A stretch of 64,000 nucleotides of DNA, from contig JAHLLA010000004.1 of assembly GCA_020444415.1 (NCBI GenBank), positions 1 to 64,000 of the forward strand, written 5' to 3'. The stretch's first letter is position 1. Every line of letters starts with the position of its first letter. A model generated the notes under the pieces. That model did no database searches and was not told the origin of the DNA. It saw nothing but the letters and a program-made list of their open reading frames with translations. Made by a program: the position numbers and the translations under genes. Below are positions 63,600 through 64,000 of this stretch, piece after piece. The DNA comes from Bacteroidota bacterium (GTDB lineage: Bacteria; Bacteroidota; Bacteroidia; Bacteroidales; F082).

Positions 63600-63936
63600 A
63601 CTAATTATGGCCTTTGTTAAGCCCAACATTACCGATGCTGTTGTGGATGCCATGAAGCATGCCGGAGCTACCGGTGCAACCATTGTGCCTGCAAGGGGTA
63701 CAGGTATTCATGAAGCAAAATCTTTTTTTGGATTGAGTATTGAAGACCAGACTGATATTATTATTTTTCTGGTGGAAGAACATGTTGTTGAAAACCTTAT
63801 GGAAGTCATACAGACCGCGGGAAAGTTCGAAGAACCGGGTACTGGCATTGCCCTTGTTTTGCCAGTGGATCATATTGCCGGCCTTCAAAGCCAGATGACT
63901 AAATTCAAGAAACAGGCACGTGATAAATATTTTTAA
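63589..63936 (+). CDS. P-II-like regulatory protein linked to DUF1538
   Basis: A 115-residue protein with the P-II fold: QFKLIMAFVKPNITDAVVDAMKHAGATGATIVPARGTG at the start, then a short T-loop region (IHEAKSFFGLSIEDQTDI), IIFLVEEHVVENLMEVIQTAG and a C-terminal strand (GTGIALVLPVDHIAGL). The T-loop is shorter than in GlnB and lacks the tyrosine that is uridylylated, so it is a P-II-like protein and not GlnB/GlnK. By analogy with GlnK-AmtB and SbtB-SbtA it may bind a nucleotide and gate the two DUF1538 proteins. It overlaps the upstream gene by 11 bp. Confidence 0.85.
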   Translation: MQFKLIMAFVKPNITDAVVDAMKHAGATGATIVPARGTGIHEAKSFFGLSIEDQTDIIIFLVEEHVVENLMEVIQTAGKFEEPGTGIALVLPVDHIAGLQSQMTKFKKQARDKYF

Positions 63937-64000
63937 TCCATGTGATAAGTTATAAGCGTTATAAAAAGGTTTTCCATTATTTTTGGGTGATAAAATTCTT

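Noticed and set aside
1-64000. tRNA, rRNA, insertion sequences, prophage
   Set aside because: No cloverleaf-like gaps, transposase motifs or phage genes were found on reading; the noncoding gaps are too short or contain only the features listed.

Overview
The window looks like a chromosome segment from a member of the Bacteroidota, probably environmental rather than a well-known gut Bacteroides. The evidence is the set of phylum-typical families (DUF4293, DUF3078, DUF5683, the PUR/DUF3276 protein, Mpl-type Mur ligase, long NusB, Rho with a long charged insert), promoters of the form TTG-N19/20-TAnnTTTG, one type IX secretion gene (porQ) and a run of secreted proteins with type A C-terminal sorting domains. 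Most of the DNA is AT-rich. No rRNA, tRNA, CRISPR array, insertion sequence or prophage was recognised.

Layout. Positions 157-17400 hold housekeeping genes: rlmB-rmuC; a periplasmic TonB-like protein; a DUF3078 outer-membrane protein with a YfcE-type phosphodiesterase; rho; mpl with a glycosyltransferase; a vitamin-salvage group (YkoF-like protein, PnuC-type transporter, NadR-type kinase); ftsK-lolA; and lepB. Positions 17506-21076 carry parA-parB-DUF5683-dapB-lipoprotein on the minus strand, a chromosome-segregation and lysine/peptidoglycan group. Positions 21290-31171 hold a PUR-type nucleic-acid-binding protein, a DnaQ-like exonuclease, a FAH-family enzyme, recF with a DciA-like gene, ispH, porQ, a GIN-domain lipoprotein, aconitase and nusB. 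Positions 31271-37308 hold a small surface-polysaccharide group (GT2/sugar-transferase fusion, methyltransferase, flippase, asparagine-synthetase-like protein). Positions 37396-44696 hold parE-ttcA, an orphan ligand-sensing-type propeller protein, an HDAC-like deacetylase and an SDR oxidoreductase.

Positions 44825-61623 form the accessory part. A membrane TPR protein with a LuxR-type helix-turn-helix is followed by a strong promoter, a stand-alone thioester-reductase-like SDR and then seven consecutive secreted proteins built from repeats or carbohydrate-binding-like folds (beta-helix-like, SBBP, two 14-repeat YCF48 proteins, LamG, a shorter YCF48 protein, LVIVD). Each has a T9SS sorting domain or its relic. 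The gaps between the later cargo genes contain several classes of inverted repeat, and two stretches of about 90-100 bp are duplicated between neighbours. One of these runs through the sorting-signal codons and past the stop codon, which suggests that cargo genes here grow and exchange their export modules by recombination.

Positions 62046-63936 hold two DUF1538 membrane proteins followed by an overlapping P-II-like regulator, a compact and poorly characterised transport/regulation module. The best leads are the cargo cluster with its recombining 3' modules and the DUF1538/P-II-like module.
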